From positions 1,984,001 to 2,048,000 of the forward strand of contig NZ_CP113431.1 of assembly GCF_030506255.1 (NCBI RefSeq): DNA of 64,000 nucleotides, given 5' to 3'. Below are positions 48,275 through 56,927 of the stretch, piece after piece. Numbering within the stretch: the first letter of the stretch is position 1; each line of letters starts with the position of its first letter. The translations under genes and the position numbers were made by a program. Source of the stretch: Nocardioides sp. Arc9.136 (lineage in GTDB: Bacteria > Actinomycetota > Actinomycetes > Propionibacteriales > Nocardioidaceae). The notes beneath the pieces are model-generated. The model saw nothing but the letters and a program-made list of their open reading frames with translations, had not been told where the DNA came from and did not search any database.

Positions 48275-49377
48275 GCGCCCGCCTTCTCCATCTGGCCGCG
48301 GACGGTCTCGACGAGCTCGGTCCACGACTTCTTGAACTTCTCGACGCCCTCCTGCTCGAGGACCAGCAGGACGTCGTCGAAGTCGACCCCGACCTCGGTC
48401 AGCCGCTCGAGGATCGCGCGGCCCTCGCCGCCCTTGCCGGTGACGACGTCACCGCGCACCTCGCCGTGGTCGGCGAACGCCTCGAGGGTCTTCTCCGGCA
48501 TCGTGTTGACGCTGTCGGGGACGACCAGGCCGCTGACGTACATCGTGTCGTCGTAGTCGGGGTTCTTGACGCCGGTCGAGGCCCACAGCGGACGCTGCAT
48601 GTTCGCGCCCGCGTCGGCCAGCGCGCGCCAGCGGTCGGAGGCGACGACCTCCGCGAACGCGTCGTACGCCACGAGCGCGTTGGCCACCGCGGCCTTGCCG
48701 CGCAGCGCGAGCGCGACGTCGCCGCCGACGGCCTCGAGCCGCTTGTCGACCTCGGAGTCGACGCGCGAGACGAAGAACGACGCCACCGACCGGATGGTCG
48801 ACAGGTCGGTGCCGGCCTCGCGGGCCTGCTCGAGGCCGGTGAGGTAGGCGTCCATGACGGCGCGGTAGCGCTCCTCGCTGAAGATCAGCGTGACGTTGAC
48901 GCTGATGCCCTCCGAGATCGCCGTGGTGATCGCGGGCAGGCCCTCGAGGGTCGCCGGGATCTTGATCAGCGCGTTCGGCCGGTCGACGGCCCGCCACAGC
49001 GCTCGCGCCGAGGCGATCGTGCCCTCGGTGTCGTTGGCCAGGTCGGGCTCGACCTCGATGGAGACGCGTCCGTCGTCGGCGGTGCGCTCGGCCACGGGGG
49101 CCAGCACGTCGCAGGCGTTCCGGACGTCCTCGGTGGTCAGCTCGAAGATCACCTCGTCGACCGGGCGACCGTCGGCGACGAGCTTGCGCACCTGCTCGTC
49201 GTACCGCTCGCCGTCGGCGATCGCGGAGGCGAAGATCGTGGGGTTGGTGGTCACGCCGACGACGGACCGGGTGGTGACGAGGTCGGCGAGGTTGCCGGTC
49301 TCGATGCGCTCGCGCGACAGGTCGTCGAGCCAGATCGACACCCCCGCGTCCGCCAGGGCCTTCAGACGATCACTCAC
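48271..49377 (-). CDS. tal: Transaldolase
   Basis: Class I aldolase-fold enzyme of 368 residues. The Schiff-base Lys is K139 in NALIKIPAT; other blocks are [37 protein letters not shown] and [13 protein letters not shown]. It moves a dihydroxyacetone unit between sugar phosphates in the non-oxidative pentose phosphate pathway. The start is GTG at 49377, 51 bp after tkt, with GAAGGGAC as ribosome site. It is co-directional and coupled with pgi. Confidence 0.97.
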   Translation of the reverse strand: MSDRLKALADAGVSIWLDDLSRERIETGNLADLVTTRSVVGVTTNPTIFASAIADGERYDEQVRKLVADGRPVDEVIFELTTEDVRNACDVLAPVAERTADDGRVSIEVEPDLANDTEGTIASARALWRAVDRPNALIKIPATLEGLPAITTAISEGISVNVTLIFSEERYRAVMDAYLTGLEQAREAGTDLSTIRSVASFFVSRVDSEVDKRLEAVGGDVALALRGKAAVANALVAYDAFAEVVASDRWRALADAGANMQRPLWASTGVKNPDYDDTMYVSGLVVPDSVNTMPEKTLEAFADHGEVRGDVVTGKGGEGRAILERLTEVGVDFDDVLLVLEQEGVEKFKKSWTELVETVRGQMEKAGA

Positions 49378-49428
49378 AAGTTGTCCCTTCTGGAAGTCAC
49401 TGCTCTCAGTACCCGGGGCGCCGTGGCG

Positions 49429-51531
49429 TCACTCGGTGGCGACGCGCAGGCTGTCCCGGGCGGCGTCCGCGACGGAGCGGGCGGTGATGCCGTACTCCTC
49501 GTAGATCCGTGCGTAGTCGGCCGACGCGCCGTAGCGGTCGATGGAGACCATCCGGCCGTGGTCGCCGACGTAGTCGCGCCAGCCCTGCTTGACGCCCGCC
49601 TCGACCGAGACCCGCGCCTTCACGGTCGGCGGGAGGACGGTCTCGCGGTAGGCGGTGGACTGCTCCTCGAACCACTCCAGGCAGGGGAAGGAGACGACGC
49701 GGGCGGCGATGCCGTCCGCGGCGAGGAGCTCGCGCGCCTCGACCGCCAGCTGCACCTCCGAGCCGGTGCCCATGAGGATCACGTCGGGGTCGCCGCTCTC
49801 GGCGTCGACGAGGACGTAGCCGCCCTTGGCGACGTCGTCGGTGGTGGCGAAGCCGTCGGTGCCGCGCGGGAAGACCGGGACGTTCTGGCGGGTGAGTGCC
49901 AGGGCGGCCGGACGGTCGACGTGGCGCAGGATCTCGAGCCAGGCGGCGGCGGTCTCGTTCGCGTCGGCCGGGCGGACGACGTCGAGGCCCGGCATCGCGC
50001 GGAGGGCCGCGAGGTGCTCGATCGGCTGGTGGGTCGGGCCGTCCTCGCCGAGGCCGATGGAGTCGTGGGTCCAGACGTAGGTCACGGGGAGCTGGCTGAG
50101 CGCCGCCACCCGGACCGAGCCCCGCATGTAGTCGGAGAAGGTGAGGAAGGTGCCGCCGAAGACGCGGGTCAGCTTGTCCGCTGCGATGCCGTTCATGATC
50201 GCGCCCATGCCGTGCTCTCGGATGCCGAAGTGCAGCACGCGGCCCTGGTAGGGGTCGCCGGTCCAGTCGCGGGTGCTGCGGCTCTCGGGGATGAACGACG
50301 GTGCCGACTCGATGGTCGTGTTGTTGGAGCCGGCGAGGTCGGCCGAGCCGCCCCACAGCTCGGGCAGCACCGGCGCCAGGGCGTTGATGACCTTGCCCGA
50401 CGCCGACCGGGTCGCGACGCCCTTGGCGTCCGCCTCGAAGGTCGGCACCACGTCGGCCAGGCCCTCGGGCAGCTCGCGGGCACGCAGCCGGTGCAGCAGC
50501 TTCTCGCCCTCGGGGTTCACCGCCGCCCACGCGGCGTACCGCTCGTCCCACTCCCGGCCCCAGCCGGAGCCGCGGGTCCGCAGGGCGCGGGTGTGCTCGA
50601 GCACCTCCGGCGGGACCTGGAAGCGCTGCTCGGGGTCCCAGCCCAGGATCTCCTTGGTGGCCGCGACCTCCTCGTCGCCCAGCGCGCTGCCGTGGGCCTT
50701 CTCGGTGCCCTGGGCGTTCGGCGCCGGCCAGGCGATGACCGTGTCGAGCACGATCAGCGACGGGCGGTCGGTGACCTCGCCGGCCTCGACGATCGCCTGG
50801 TGCAGGGCGGGGACGTCCTCGCGGTACTCCTCGCCGCCGTTGGTCCAGTCGACGGTCTGCACGTGCCAGCCGTACGCCTCGTAGCGCTTGGCGACGTCCT
50901 CGGTGAACGCGACGTCGGTGTCGCCCTCGATGGAGATCCGGTTGCGGTCGTAGACCACGGTGAGGTTGCCGAGCTGCTGGGTGCCCGCGATCGAGGACGC
51001 CTCGCCGCTGACGCCCTCCTGCAGGTCGCCGTCGGAGCACAGCGCGTAGACGTGGTGGTCGAAGAGGCTCTCGCCGGGGGCCGCGTCGGGGTCGAGCAGG
51101 CCGTGCACGCGGCGGGCGGACATCGCCATGCCGACGGCGTTCGCGACGCCCTGGCCCAGCGGGCCGGTGGTCACCTCGACGCCGGCGGTGTGGCCGAGCT
51201 CGGGGTGGCCGGGGGTCTTCGAGCCCCAGGTGCGCAGCGCCTTGATGTCCTCGAGCTCCAGGCCGAAGCCGCCGAGGAAGAGCTGGGTGTAGAGGGTGAT
51301 GCTGGAGTGCCCGCAGGAGAGCACGAACCGGTCCCGCGAGATCCACGTCGGGTCCGCCGGGTCGTGCCGCATGACCTTCTGGAACAGCAGGTAGGCGACG
51401 GGCGCCAGGCTCATCGCGGTCCCGGGGTGGCCGTTGCCGACCCGCTGGACGGCGTCCATCGCGAGCACCCGGGCGGTGTCCACCGCCTTGTCGTCGAGGT
51501 CGCTCCACTCGAGGTCGGGCACAGTCGTCAC
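49429..51531 (-). CDS. tkt: Transketolase
   Basis: Thiamine-diphosphate enzyme of 700 residues. It shows GNGHPGTAMSLAP (about 32-44), the ThDP/Mg motif in LCSDGDLQEGVSGEA followed by YDRNRISIEGD, the pyrimidine domain (REHGMGAIMNGIA, TFLTFSDYMRGSVR, THDSIGLGEDGPTHQPIEH) and a C-terminal domain ending near SLRVATE. It transfers two-carbon units in the pentose phosphate pathway. GTG 51531 matches the family start and has AAGG 8 nt upstream; a GTG at 51567 would add 12 residues encoded partly by that ribosome site. It is divergent from ctaB. Confidence 0.97.
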   Translation of the reverse strand: MTTVPDLEWSDLDDKAVDTARVLAMDAVQRVGNGHPGTAMSLAPVAYLLFQKVMRHDPADPTWISRDRFVLSCGHSSITLYTQLFLGGFGLELEDIKALRTWGSKTPGHPELGHTAGVEVTTGPLGQGVANAVGMAMSARRVHGLLDPDAAPGESLFDHHVYALCSDGDLQEGVSGEASSIAGTQQLGNLTVVYDRNRISIEGDTDVAFTEDVAKRYEAYGWHVQTVDWTNGGEEYREDVPALHQAIVEAGEVTDRPSLIVLDTVIAWPAPNAQGTEKAHGSALGDEEVAATKEILGWDPEQRFQVPPEVLEHTRALRTRGSGWGREWDERYAAWAAVNPEGEKLLHRLRARELPEGLADVVPTFEADAKGVATRSASGKVINALAPVLPELWGGSADLAGSNNTTIESAPSFIPESRSTRDWTGDPYQGRVLHFGIREHGMGAIMNGIAADKLTRVFGGTFLTFSDYMRGSVRVAALSQLPVTYVWTHDSIGLGEDGPTHQPIEHLAALRAMPGLDVVRPADANETAAAWLEILRHVDRPAALALTRQNVPVFPRGTDGFATTDDVAKGGYVLVDAESGDPDVILMGTGSEVQLAVEARELLAADGIAARVVSFPCLEWFEEQSTAYRETVLPPTVKARVSVEAGVKQGWRDYVGDHGRMVSIDRYGASADYARIYEEYGITARSVADAARDSLRVATE

Positions 51532-51701
51532 GAGGAACCTTTCAAAGGATGGGGAGAGACCGCTCACACCGGGGGAGCGATCAGGCTCGGGCGTTTCCGA
51601 GCCTACTGATGTCGGGGGCTAGACTCACACCCGCTCCAACGGGTACCCCGGCCCCGGCCGGATACCCGCTCGGCAACGCTCCCGATCACCCCGAGGACCC
51701 C

Positions 51702-52658
51702 GTGACCTACGTCGGCCAGTCGGCCACCGCCTCCGAGCGGCACGAGTCCGGCGAGCCGACCCCGAAGGCGTCGGTGCGCGACGTCGTCGCGGCGTACGTC
51801 GGGCTCACCAAGCCCCGCGTCATCGAGCTGCTCCTGCTCACGACCGTGCCGGTGATGTTCTTCGCCGACCGGGGCATCCCCGAGCTCGGCCTGGTCCTCG
51901 CCACGGTCGTCGGCGGGACCTTCTCCGCGGGCTCGGCGTCGGTCTTCAACTGCGTCTACGACCGCGACATCGACGAGCAGATGCGTCGTACCCGCCGTCG
52001 CGCGCTGCCCCGGCACATCGTGTCGCCCGCGGCCGCCCTGGTCTTCGGCGCGGTGCTCGCGGTGCTCTCGACCGTGATCCTCGCCGTCTGGGTCAACCCG
52101 CTCTCGGCGGCGCTCTCGCTGGGCGCCAACGCCTTCTACGTCTTCGTCTACACCATGCTGCTCAAGCGGCGCACGACCCAGAACATCGTCTGGGGCGGCC
52201 TCGCCGGCTGCTTCCCGGCGCTCATCGGCTGGACCGCGGTCACCGGCGAGCTGTCGTGGGTGCCGGTCGTGCTGTTCATGGTCGTCTTCTTCTGGACGCC
52301 GCCGCACACCTGGGCGCTCGCGCTGCGCTACCGCGAGGACTACGCGAACGTCGACGTGCCGATGCTGCCGGTCGTGAAGCCGGCCCACGAGGTCGCCAGG
52401 CAGATCGTGGTCTACAGCTGGGTCATGGTGGCCACCTCGCTGCTGCTGTGGCCGGTGGCCGGGACCGGCGCGGCGTACCCCGTCGCCGCGGGCGTCCTCG
52501 GTGCGGTCTTCCTCCTCGAGGCCCACCGGATGCTCGTCCGCACCCGCGGCACCGAGGACCTCACCGCGATCCAGCCGATGCGGCTGTTCCACTCCTCGAA
52601 CCTCTACCTCTCGCTGCTCTTCGTCGCGGTCGCGCTCGACCCGCTGCTCTCGCGCTGA
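51702..52658 (+). CDS. ctaB: Protoheme IX farnesyltransferase (heme O synthase)
   Basis: UbiA-family prenyltransferase of 318 residues with about nine transmembrane helices. The two Asp-rich sites are NCVYDRDIDEQMRRTRRR (about 84-101) and YREDYANVDVPMLP (near 212). It farnesylates heme b to heme O for cytochrome aa3 oxidase. GTG 51702 has GAGGA at 51693-51697; an upstream in-frame ATG at 51609 would overlap a likely -10 TAGACT (51619-51624) and is rejected. The divergent gap with tkt is 170 bp. CtaA, the next enzyme, is encoded nearby on the other strand. Confidence 0.95.
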   Translation: MTYVGQSATASERHESGEPTPKASVRDVVAAYVGLTKPRVIELLLLTTVPVMFFADRGIPELGLVLATVVGGTFSAGSASVFNCVYDRDIDEQMRRTRRRALPRHIVSPAAALVFGAVLAVLSTVILAVWVNPLSAALSLGANAFYVFVYTMLLKRRTTQNIVWGGLAGCFPALIGWTAVTGELSWVPVVLFMVVFFWTPPHTWALALRYREDYANVDVPMLPVVKPAHEVARQIVVYSWVMVATSLLLWPVAGTGAAYPVAAGVLGAVFLLEAHRMLVRTRGTEDLTAIQPMRLFHSSNLYLSLLFVAVALDPLLSR

Positions 52659-52685
52659 GCGCCGGTTCTCGGCGGGGCCGCTGCA

Positions 52686-52746
52686 GGAGTCCCCGGTCCA
52701 CCGGGGACTCCCTCGCTTCCCGGGGTAGATCTGCCCCGGGAAGCGA
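52686..52746. terminator. Two consecutive perfect hairpins between convergent genes
   Basis: Hairpin 1 (52686-52711): a 12-bp perfect stem GGAGTCCCCGGT/ACCGGGGACTCC with a 2-nt loop. Hairpin 2 (52713-52746): a 13-bp perfect stem TCGCTTCCCGGGG/CCCCGGGAAGCGA with loop TAGATCTG. The tandem stems between ctaB and the GNAT gene suit a bidirectional terminator, although no T tract follows. Hairpin 1 recurs at 53318. Confidence 0.75.
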
Positions 52747-52787
52747 CAGACTGCCCCGGCAAGCGCCCGACGTGCTCCAGGACGGGC

Positions 52788-53282
52788 TCAGCGGCCGGAC
52801 GCCCACTCCTCGCGCAGCACCGAGTAGACGTACAGGTCGTGGTGGGCGCCCTCGCGCCACTGCGCGCCCCGCGCGACGCCCTCCTGGCGGAAGCCGGCCT
52901 TCTCGAGGGACCGCTGCTCGGCGAGGTTCTCCCGGTCGGTGTGGGCCTCGACGCGGTTGACCGTCGTGTGCAGGAAGAACAGGTCGGCGAGCTGCCGCTG
53001 CGCCTCGGTGCCGATGCCCCGGCCCCGGGCCGACGCAGCGAGCCAGATGCCGATCATCGGGCTGCGGGACGCTTCGTTCGGGCCCCAGCGCAGCTGCACC
53101 CAGCTGAGGCTGCCGACGACGTCCTCGCCCTCGACCACGGCGAGGCCGCCGAGGTCGGCCGTCAGCGAGGGGTCGTACGGCGCGGTGCGCGGGTTGCGGG
53201 GCCCGAAGTCCTCGTACGGCGTGTCGCTCCCGGTCAGGTGGGGCAGGTCCGCCTCGGTGACGGGGCGCAGGCGCACGGGCAT
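52788..53282 (-). CDS. GNAT-family N-acetyltransferase (RimJ/RimL-like)
   Basis: Acetyltransferase of 164 residues. It has the acetyl-CoA loop ARGRGIGTEAQRQLADLFF (about 89-107) with the QxxGxG-like R-GRGIG core, and the HTDRENLAEQRSLEKAGFRQEG block (split by polar residues) common to RimJ/RimL proteins acting on protein N-termini or small molecules. The substrate is unknown. It sits alone between two copies of a related hairpin element (52.69 and 53.32 kb), convergent with ctaB. ATG at 53282. Confidence 0.88.
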   Translation of the reverse strand: MPVRLRPVTEADLPHLTGSDTPYEDFGPRNPRTAPYDPSLTADLGGLAVVEGEDVVGSLSWVQLRWGPNEASRSPMIGIWLAASARGRGIGTEAQRQLADLFFLHTTVNRVEAHTDRENLAEQRSLEKAGFRQEGVARGAQWREGAHHDLYVYSVLREEWASGR

Positions 53283-53317
53283 GGCGACAACCTAGCGACG
53301 CCGGGCGGGCGCGCCGG

Positions 53318-53353
53318 GTGCAGGAGTCACCGGTTCACCGGGGACCCCTGCAC
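53318..53353. repeat. Long hairpin overlapping the ctaA 3' end
   Basis: GTGCAGGAGTCACCGGT pairs with ACCGGGGACCCCTGCAC: a 17-bp stem with two mismatches and a 2-nt loop. It shares most of its sequence with hairpin 1 at 52686. It covers the last codons and stop of ctaA, so part of that protein's C-terminus is encoded by the repeat. It is probably the ctaA terminator. Confidence 0.75.
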
Positions 53354-54325
53354 GGGACGAGGCTCGTCCGCCCCCGGCGCGTCCACCCCCGGCACGTCAG
53401 GCCGGGAATCGGCCTCGAGCGGCGCCACGAGCACGCGCTGGATGGTGGCGCGCGGGTGGCGGACGGTGAGCAGGGCCCAGGTGAGGGCGGCGGAGGTCAG
53501 GGCGGCGCCGAGGAGGTGGAAGCCGACGAGGACGACCGGGAGGTCGGTGAAGTACTGGACGAAGCCGATGGTGCCCTGGCCCAGCTCGACGGCGAGCAGG
53601 ATCCACGCGGCCCGCACCGCCTGGGCGGGGGCGCCGGTGGCCCGCAGGGCGAGCAGCAGGCCGACGGTGAGGCCGAGGAGGAGGAAGACCGCGTCGGCGT
53701 GCAGCTGGCTGACCTGGAGCGGGTCCAGGCCGGTGCGCTTGGAGTCCGCGTCGCCGGCGTGCGGACCGGAGCCGGTGACGATCGTGCCGATGTAGAGCAC
53801 GGCCCAGCCGGCGAGGAACGTCGCCCAGGCGAGACCGACCAGCCCGCCGCGGACCGGCGCGCCGACCGGGGCGTCGGCGACCTGCAGGAACCGCACGGAG
53901 AGGCCGATGATCGCCAGCGAGCAGACCAGGTGGAGGGACACGATCCACGGGTTGAGGTCGGTCAGCACCGTGATGCCGCCGATGACGGCCTGGGCGGGGA
54001 TGCCCAGCGCCAGCAACGTGGCCAGCCGGAGCAGGTCGCTGCGGCGGCTGCGCCAGGCGGCGAGGAACGTCGCGATCGCGATGGCGACGAGGACGAAGGT
54101 CAGCATCCGGTTGCCGAACTCGATCGCCGAGTGCAGGTTCAGCGCGCCGTGCGGGGTGTAGGACTCGTCGGTGCAGCGCGGCCAGGTGGGGCAGCCCAGC
54201 CCGGAGCCGGTCAGCCGGACGGCGCCGCCGGTGACGACGAGGACGATGTTGGCGACCAGGGTCGCCCAGCCCATCGGACGCACCCATCGGGTCGCGGCCT
54301 CGGTGGTCGGTCGCACTGCTCTCAC
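53327..54325 (-). CDS. ctaA: Heme A synthase (COX15/CtaA family)
   Basis: Membrane enzyme of 332 residues with eight predicted transmembrane helices. The heme-ligand histidines are in NLHSAIEFGNR, SLHLVCSL, QLHADAVF and GFHLLGAAL, and the conserved extracytoplasmic loop cysteines are in GCPTWPRC. It oxidises the C8 methyl of heme O to heme A. The GTG at 54325 overlaps the permease stop (GTGA), so it is the last gene of ATPase-permease-ctaA, an arrangement also found as Rv1458c-Rv1456c. The C-terminal 40 residues are a Pro/Asp-rich tail, partly encoded by the 53318 hairpin. Confidence 0.93.
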   Translation of the reverse strand: MRAVRPTTEAATRWVRPMGWATLVANIVLVVTGGAVRLTGSGLGCPTWPRCTDESYTPHGALNLHSAIEFGNRMLTFVLVAIAIATFLAAWRSRRSDLLRLATLLALGIPAQAVIGGITVLTDLNPWIVSLHLVCSLAIIGLSVRFLQVADAPVGAPVRGGLVGLAWATFLAGWAVLYIGTIVTGSGPHAGDADSKRTGLDPLQVSQLHADAVFLLLGLTVGLLLALRATGAPAQAVRAAWILLAVELGQGTIGFVQYFTDLPVVLVGFHLLGAALTSAALTWALLTVRHPRATIQRVLVAPLEADSRPDVPGVDAPGADEPRPVQGSPVNR

Positions 54326-55128
54326 TCCCACTTGAACGTACGGGCGGTCAGCACCGTGCCGACCACCGCCCACCCGGCGAGGGTGAGGAGCGCCACGGGG
54401 GCGACGACGCCGTCGATCAGCGCGTCGCGCATGGCCCCGCCCAGGGCTCCGGAGGGCAGCCACCGGACGACGTCGCCGAACGCGCCGTACGCCGAGGCGG
54501 GCAGCACCACGGCGCCGCCGGCCATGAGCAGCAGGTAGACCAGGTTGGCGGCGGCCAGCGTCGCCTCGGCCCGCAGCGAGCCCGCGAGAAAGAGCCCCAG
54601 CGCGGCGAACGCGGCCGTGCCGAGCAGCACGGCCAGCGCCGCGCCGACGACCGCAGCCGGGCCGCCGGCCGGCTCCCAGCCCATGACCAGGGCGACCGCC
54701 GAGATCACGGCCACCTGCAGCGCCTCGACGGCCACCAGCGCACCGACCTTGCCGGCGAGGAGGCCGGAGCGGGGCAGCGGCGACGTGCCGAGCCGCTTGA
54801 TCACGCCGTACCGGCGCTCGAAGCCCGTGGCGATCGCCAGCGACGTGAACGCCGTCGACATCACCGCCAGCGCCAGCACCCCCGGGGTGAAGACGTCGAT
54901 GGCCCGGCCCGTGAGGTCGAGGTCGATCCGGTCGGCGCCCTGGACGGCTCCGACCAGGACGATGACCGGGATGACGACGGCGAGCAGCAGCTGCTCGCCG
55001 TTGCGCAGCATCAGCCGGGCCTCCATCGAGGCCTGCGCGCGCACCTGCTGCAGCCAGGGCGCGCCGCCGGGCCGGGGGGTCCAGTCCGCGGTGGCGCCGG
55101 CGCGCGGGGTGGTCGGCTCGGTGGTCAC
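54322..55128 (-). CDS. ABC-2 type transporter permease
   Basis: Membrane protein of 268 residues with six predicted helices and a soluble N-terminal stretch (TTEPTTPRAGATADW). ABC-2 features include FTPGVLALAVMSTAFTSLAI and ERRYGVIKRLGTSPLPR in the first third. It would pair with the ATPase gene upstream (GTGA overlap) to form an exporter. The cargo is unknown; conserved linkage to ctaA hints at a heme or cytochrome-oxidase-related role, but this is inference. Confidence 0.9.
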   Translation of the reverse strand: MTTEPTTPRAGATADWTPRPGGAPWLQQVRAQASMEARLMLRNGEQLLLAVVIPVIVLVGAVQGADRIDLDLTGRAIDVFTPGVLALAVMSTAFTSLAIATGFERRYGVIKRLGTSPLPRSGLLAGKVGALVAVEALQVAVISAVALVMGWEPAGGPAAVVGAALAVLLGTAAFAALGLFLAGSLRAEATLAAANLVYLLLMAGGAVVLPASAYGAFGDVVRWLPSGALGGAMRDALIDGVVAPVALLTLAGWAVVGTVLTARTFKWE

Positions 55129-56063
55129 GGCTGGAGCTCCCGTCCGGTCAGCTCGAGGAAGACGTCCTCGAGGGTGCGCTGGCCCAGCGTCAGCGACTCC
55201 GGGAGCACGCCCTGCTGCTCGCACCAGCCCGACACCCTGGCCAGGGTGCTGGCGTCGGCGGGGCCGGTGACCAGGAGGCTGACCTCGTCGAGCAGCGTCA
55301 CCTCGATCTGGTCCCCGAGGGCGACGCGCAGCGAGTCGGGGGCACCCGGCGGGAACGGCCGGCTCACCACGAGCCGGATCGTCGCCGCGGTGCCGCCCCG
55401 GGTCAGCTGCACCGGCGAGCCCGAGGCGATCAGCCGGCCGTGGTCGATGATGTGGATCCGGTCGGCGAGCTTCTCGGCCTCGTCCATGTAGTGCGTGGTC
55501 AGCACGACGGTCACCCCGGCGGCGCGCAGCTCGGTGAGCAGCTCCCAGGTGGTGCGGCGCGACTGCGGGTCCATGCCGGCCGTCGGCTCGTCGACGAAGA
55601 CGAGCTCGGGACGCCCGACGAGCGCCATCGCCAGCCCGAGGCGCTGCTGCTGGCCCCCGGAGAGCCGGCGGTACGGCGTGCGCCCGCAGTCCCCGAGCCC
55701 CAGCCGCTCGGCCAGCAGGTCGACGTCCATCGGGTGCGCGTGCAGCCGGGAGACGTGGCGCAGCATCTCCATCGCGCGCACGCCGCTCCACGCGCCGCTG
55801 CCCTGCAGCATCACGCCGATGCGGGGGAGCAGCTCGGCGCGCTGGCGGACCGGGTCGAGCCCCAGCACCCGCACCGTGCCCTGCTGGGGCCGCCGGTAGC
55901 CCTCGCAGGTCTCGAGGGTGGTGGTCTTGCCGGCCCCGTTGGGGCCGAGGACCGCGGTGATGGAGCCGCGTTCGACGGTCAGGGAGAGCTCGTCCACGGC
56001 GACCTTGTCGCCGTACCGCATCACCAGGCCGTCGACGGCGACTGCTGGAGCGGCGTCGGACAC
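55125..56063 (-). CDS. ABC transporter ATP-binding protein
   Basis: ATPase of 312 residues with Walker A LGPNGAGKTTT (about 39-49), Q-loop VMLQGSG, signature LSGGQQQRLGLAMAL, Walker B LVFVDEPTAGMDP and the H-loop TTHYMDE. The family is the DrrA/CcmA-like exporter type. After about residue 230 a C-terminal domain of unknown role follows. GTG at 56063. It forms a coupled operon with the permease and ctaA, divergent from two small membrane proteins. Confidence 0.94.
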   Translation of the reverse strand: MSDAAPAVAVDGLVMRYGDKVAVDELSLTVERGSITAVLGPNGAGKTTTLETCEGYRRPQQGTVRVLGLDPVRQRAELLPRIGVMLQGSGAWSGVRAMEMLRHVSRLHAHPMDVDLLAERLGLGDCGRTPYRRLSGGQQQRLGLAMALVGRPELVFVDEPTAGMDPQSRRTTWELLTELRAAGVTVVLTTHYMDEAEKLADRIHIIDHGRLIASGSPVQLTRGGTAATIRLVVSRPFPPGAPDSLRVALGDQIEVTLLDEVSLLVTGPADASTLARVSGWCEQQGVLPESLTLGQRTLEDVFLELTGRELQP

Positions 56064-56112
56064 CAGGCCAGTCTAGGAAACGTCCGCCGGAGGGGGCCGG
56101 GCGGGCAGGACC

Positions 56113-56118
56113 TAGGGT
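56113..56118 (+). promoter_or_regulatory. -10 hexamer of the small membrane protein pair
   Basis: TAGGGT ends 7 nt before the GTG at 56126; a leaderless transcript is likely. Confidence 0.5.
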
Positions 56119-56125
56119 CAGGGGC

Positions 56126-56488
56126 GTGAACGCGGTGGTCCTGGGGGCGGTGGTCGTCCTGTCCGTGGTGGCGATGGCAGCGGTCGTGGTGCACCTGGTG
56201 CGCGACGAGACGGCGGGTGACCCGACCTTCCTCGTGCTCGCCCTGGTCGAGCTCGCCCTCGTCGTCCAGGCGGTGGTCGGCTGCGTGGCCCTCGCGGGCA
56301 CCGACCGCGACGTGCCCGCGGCGACGTTCCTGAGCTACCTGCTCTCGCTGCCCCTGGTGCTGCCCATCGGCGCCTTCTGGTCGCTGGCCGAGCGCACCCG
56401 CGCCGGGACGGCGGTGCTGCTGGTCGCCCTGCTGACCGTGGTGGCCCTCGAGGTCCGGCTGCACTCCATCTGGACCGCCGGTGGCTGA
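56126..56488 (+). CDS. Small integral membrane protein
   Basis: Protein of 120 residues that I do not recognise. It has four hydrophobic segments (about 3-24, 36-56, 67-85, 93-108), so it is a four-helix membrane protein with little soluble sequence. The start GTG follows TAGGGT by 7 nt. It overlaps the next membrane-protein gene by 8 bp, so the two are a coupled pair. The location between an ABC exporter and the suf operon is where M. tuberculosis has Rv1459c, a much larger protein, so they are not equivalent. Confidence 0.75.
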   Translation: MNAVVLGAVVVLSVVAMAAVVVHLVRDETAGDPTFLVLALVELALVVQAVVGCVALAGTDRDVPAATFLSYLLSLPLVLPIGAFWSLAERTRAGTAVLLVALLTVVALEVRLHSIWTAGG

Positions 56489-56879
56489 GCTCTCCAGCGG
56501 CTGGGGCCGCATCCTCGTCGCGGTGTACGCCGTCTTCGCCGTCGCCGCCACCGGTCGCTCGCTCGTGCAGCTCGGCACGCAGGCCGACCGGGCGCCGCTG
56601 GCGTACTCCCTGTCCCTGCTCGCCGCCCTCGTCTACCTCGCCGCGACCACGTGCCTGCTCGTCGGCGGGCGGCGCGGCTGGTGGGCGGCCGTCGTGGCCG
56701 TCGGCATCGAGGCGGTCGGCGTGCTGGTCGTCGGCACGCTGTCGTACGTCGCCACCGACCTCTTCCCCGACCGCACGGTCTGGTCGCACTTCGGGCAGGG
56801 CTACGGCTTCCTGCCGCTGGTGCTGCCGCTCGCCGGGATCCTCTGGCTGAGACGCACGTCACCGCTCGCTGCGAGGTAA
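56481..56879 (+). CDS. Small integral membrane protein, paired with the preceding gene
   Basis: Protein of 132 residues with four hydrophobic helices (about 9-26, 41-62, 68-90, 108-124) and basic residues at the inner turns (GGRRGWW, WLRRTSPLAAR). No family is recognised. The GTG at 56481 overlaps the previous gene by 8 bp. Its last codons overlap a possible iron-regulator box for the suf operon. Confidence 0.75.
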   Translation: MAELSSGWGRILVAVYAVFAVAATGRSLVQLGTQADRAPLAYSLSLLAALVYLAATTCLLVGGRRGWWAAVVAVGIEAVGVLVVGTLSYVATDLFPDRTVWSHFGQGYGFLPLVLPLAGILWLRRTSPLAAR

Positions 56880-56893
56880 GGGGAGCCTTCCTT
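56874..56893 (+). promoter_or_regulatory. Possible DtxR/IdeR-type iron box upstream of sufR
   Basis: AGGTAAGGGGAGCCTTCCTT has the AGGTAAGG...AGCCTT core found in actinobacterial iron-repressor sites, but only about 11 of 19 positions of the classical IdeR box agree. It lies 35 bp before the sufR GTG. Iron or SufR control of this promoter would be expected; the assignment is weak. Confidence 0.35.
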
Positions 56894-56927
56894 GAAGGGC
56901 CCCGACCAATAACGCCACACTGGTGTT

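Noticed and set aside
51609-51611. ATG start for ctaB at 51609
   Set aside because: A likely -10 (TAGACT, 51619-51624) lies downstream of it, and the added residues are low-complexity Pro/Ala/Thr; GTG 51702 has a ribosome site.
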